A stretch of 64,000 bases of DNA from Daejeonella sp. JGW-45 (lineage in GTDB: Bacteria > Bacteroidota > Bacteroidia > Sphingobacteriales > Sphingobacteriaceae), in NCBI RefSeq assembly GCF_029360805.1, contig NZ_JARKNC010000010.1, forward strand, positions 234,645 through 298,644, written 5' to 3'. The notes under the pieces were generated by a model. The model saw only the letters and a program-made list of their open reading frames with translations. It made no database searches and had not been told where the DNA came from. Each line of letters opens with the position of its first letter. Position 1 is the stretch's first letter. This document shows, one piece after another, positions 62,340 to 64,000 of the stretch. The position numbers and the translations under genes were made by a program.

Positions 62340-62984
62340 ATGGGAAAATACAATAAAGGAATACTTGGAGCCTTTTCCGGCAAGGTCGGAACTGTAGTTG
62401 GAAGCTCCTGGAATGGGATCGATTACATGCGGAGTTTGCCAAGGCCTACAACCAAGGCTCCATCAGATCTGCAGCTCATCCACCGGTCGAAGTTTGGCCT
62501 TGTTAACGGCTTTCTTGGCCCTGTAAGCAATCTCGTGAACCTGGGTTATAAGAGCCTGGCCACGAAAAAGACTGGTTACAATGTGGCCATAGCCGAGATG
62601 ATGTCTGATGCCATTACCGGCATATACCCTGACTTTGAGATCGACTATACCAAGATCTTCTTTAGCAAGGGGAGCCTAACCGGTGTATATGGCGTTCTCG
62701 CCACTTCAACCACCCCGGGTGAGATTGACATCGCCTGGGCAGACAATTCTGATTCGGGAACGGCCAAGGCAACTGACAAAGCTGTGGTCCTGATTTACAA
62801 TCCGGCAAAGTCAGCTTTTGTCTATAACCTGGAGAACGGGGCGCTAAGACCTGCAGTGATGGATACAATCATCCTTCCTGCAGAGTTCTCAGGCGACACA
62901 GTTCAGGTTTGGATCGCGTTTATGACACCTGATAAGAAAACCTTTTCTACCAGCATTCATGCGGGCGAGATTGTGGTTGCTTAA
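62340..62984 (+). CDS. DUF6266-family protein
   Basis: 214 residues from the ATG at 62340; the earlier in-frame start adds an unrelated hydrophobic stretch. The N-terminus MGKYNKGILGAFSGKVGTVVGSSWNGIDYMRSLPR is the family hallmark. The remainder is beta-rich, with GEIDIAWADNSDSGTAKATDKAVVLIYN and VQVWIAFMTPDKKTFSTSIHAGEIVV. The family is Bacteroidota-specific to my knowledge and of unknown function. A terminator hairpin follows. The accessory, repeat-rich setting suggests gain and loss. Confidence 0.85.
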   Translation: MGKYNKGILGAFSGKVGTVVGSSWNGIDYMRSLPRPTTKAPSDLQLIHRSKFGLVNGFLGPVSNLVNLGYKSLATKKTGYNVAIAEMMSDAITGIYPDFEIDYTKIFFSKGSLTGVYGVLATSTTPGEIDIAWADNSDSGTAKATDKAVVLIYNPAKSAFVYNLENGALRPAVMDTIILPAEFSGDTVQVWIAFMTPDKKTFSTSIHAGEIVVA

Positions 62985-62997
62985 TTAATAATTACCG

Positions 62998-63022
62998 GCA
63001 GGGTGAAGAGCCCTGCTTTTTT
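62998..63022 (+). terminator. Intrinsic terminator after the DUF6266 gene
   Basis: GCAGGG / CCCTGC stem around a short loop, followed by six T. Confidence 0.8.
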
Positions 63023-63041
63023 AAACTTTAAACTTAAAAAA

Positions 63042-63410
63042 ATGGAACTCATTCAAAAATATTTTCTTCCCGCACACTTTCCCATGAGAAAGGAGCTTGC
63101 GGCTATTATTGTGATCATCCTGATCTTTTTGCTTTATCCTTACTTCATCCGTCAGATCGATATAACGGCGGCAGCGATCGATCCCGGGGTCTACAGCGCG
63201 GTGATCCTGGCGGTCTCAGCCCTGCTGATCTTCAAAGCCGCCACCTGGTGGATCATCAAAGCTATCTGGCCGGTATTTGCGAGCTATTCAGAACATCACT
63301 TCGAAGCGAACTTCAGATCGCTTACTGCAGGTCAGAAAGTAGTGATCTATCTGGGATTTTATTTGGTGATACTATTTGGATTTATTGAGGTGCTGGAGGC
63401 GGTGGTGTAG
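63042..63410 (+). CDS. Small membrane protein of unknown function
   Basis: 122 residues from the ATG at 63042. Three hydrophobic helices are visible: LAAIIVIILIFLLYPYF, GVYSAVILAVSALLIFKAATWW, and VVIYLGFYLVILFGFIEVL. The loop between helices 2 and 3 holds FASYSEHHFEANFRSLTAGQK. It does not match a family I can name; holin-like or accessory membrane roles are only guesses. It follows the DUF6266 gene by 57 bp beyond a terminator. Confidence 0.6.
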   Translation: MELIQKYFLPAHFPMRKELAAIIVIILIFLLYPYFIRQIDITAAAIDPGVYSAVILAVSALLIFKAATWWIIKAIWPVFASYSEHHFEANFRSLTAGQKVVIYLGFYLVILFGFIEVLEAVV

Positions 63411-63467
63411 GGAAACGGGAAGCGAGAAACGAGAAATGAGAAATGGGAAGCGGGAAACGAGAAAAGG
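63411..63467. repeat. Heptad stutter repeat (GAAACGG type)
   Basis: GAAACGG, GAAGCGA, GAAACGA, GAAATGA, GAAATGG, GAAGCGG, GAAACGA, GAAAAGG: eight exact 7-bp units. It is followed by TTCCACAAGGCG (63470-63481), the same 12-mer that follows the heptad tract in galK. Confidence 0.9.
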
Positions 63468-63487
63468 ATTTCCACAAGGCGTAAAGG

Positions 63488-64000
63488 GCATTCTTCCCCG
63501 ATTTAGTCGGGGATCTCGTCAACGACACGCGGCTGCCGCCGCAGTGTTGGCTGGGACATTAAGCTCTACAAACAGAAATTACAGCTATGCCGGAGCTTTG
63601 ATTTCCGATACATTGAAATACCTCGGCGGGCATATGCTGCGCATGCCCATGAGGAGACCCCTGATCAAGTCAGGGGAGAATACCCCCGCCACCTACGATT
63701 AAACGTTGCGAGTGCAGCGCGGTGAGACTCTTCCCCGATTTAGTCGGGGATCTCGTCAACGACACGCGGCTGCCGCCGCAGTGTTGGCTGGGACATTTAG
63801 CTCTGCAAACAAAAATTACAGCTATGCTGGAGCTTTGATTTCGGATCATTGAAATACCTCGGCGGGCATATGCTGCGCATGCCCATGAGGAGACCGCTGA
63901 TCAAGTCAGGGGAGAATACCCCCGCCACCTACGATTAAACGTTGCGAGTGCAGCGCGGTGAGACTCTTCCCCGATTTAGTCGGGGATCTCGTCAACGACA
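63488..64000. repeat. Tandem array of a ~237-bp structured repeat, running off the window
   Basis: CTTCCCCGATTTAGTCGGGG begins at 63493, 63730 and 63966 (spacing 237 and 236 bp). Units contain CCCCGA...TCGGGG and GCATATGCTGCGCATGC-type hairpins. The order of motifs (TCGGGGATCTCGT, ACACGCGGC, GCCGCAGTGTT, ACAGCTATG, GGAG) parallels the 380-bp array at 25921-26830 although the sequences have diverged. No convincing gene is present. Confidence 0.88.

Overview
The window is chromosomal DNA of a Bacteroidota bacterium, most likely a Sphingobacteriaceae-type organism (Pedobacter/Mucilaginibacter relatives). This is inferred from a PorP/SprF-type gliding/type IX secretion protein, Bacteroidota promoters of the TAnnTTTG type, an 1,100-residue SecA, a DUF6266 protein, many Bacteroidota-style exported lipoproteins and hydrolases, and the lack of strong Shine-Dalgarno sites at most genes. 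No rRNA, tRNA or CRISPR array was found.

Layout. 1-5.3 kb: end of a PorP/SprF gene, clpS, a two-gene unsaturated fatty-acid beta-oxidation unit (dienoyl-CoA reductase, enoyl-CoA isomerase) and a large MG2/TonB-plug surface protein. 5.4-16.6 kb: housekeeping genes (dcd, phosphopantetheinyl transferase, lipB, groEL, groES, secG, a TPR-like protein, lptE, a sigma-54 activator, miaB, an AsmA-like protein). 16.7-21.8 kb: ilvE, a phosphoserine phosphatase fused to a SerA-like ACT tail, an NAD-dependent epimerase and a ureohydrolase-family protein. 21.9-30.8 kb: a pentose/galactose region. xylB and xylA are split by a HigBA-type toxin-antitoxin pair between 62-bp perfect direct repeats, by a CE15 glucuronoyl esterase and by a 380-bp tandem repeat array; galK and a TlpA-like protein follow. 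30.9-38.2 kb: purD, secA, a SPOR protein, an M20 amidohydrolase and an exported hypothetical. 38.3-41.2 kb: a regulatory island (solo LuxR-type HTH, two AT-rich unknown genes, histidine kinase, response regulator). 41.5-52 kb: dnaG, yraN, a glutaminyl cyclase, pgi, a sulfatase, a COG3650 lipoprotein, prfB (programmed +1 frameshift), a SirB1-like protein and an O-methyltransferase. 52.1-59.3 kb: five exported minus-strand genes (D-aminoacylase-like amidohydrolase, two class-C serine hydrolases, DUF885 protein, BamA/TamA-like porin). 59.7-64 kb: a repeat-rich accessory region with small regulators, a DUF6266 protein, a small membrane protein and two tandem repeat arrays.

The most striking content is non-coding. 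(1) At about a dozen loci there are short degenerate tandem repeats with a 7-bp period. The word differs at each locus, many tracts face an inverted copy across a short spacer, some share spacer words, and a few lie inside reading frames (miaB, galK). (2) Two arrays of long structured repeats (380 bp and 237 bp periods) 37 kb apart are recognisably related. (3) A third array (384-435 bp units) is built from small palindromes of a GACCC...GGGTC type with a conserved A/T-rich flank, and dispersed copies lie near xylB. (4) Four genes have a TAnnTTTG promoter element exactly 4 nt before ATG, predicting leaderless or near-leaderless mRNAs.

All calls come from reading the sequence and from remembered family motifs; no database search was run.
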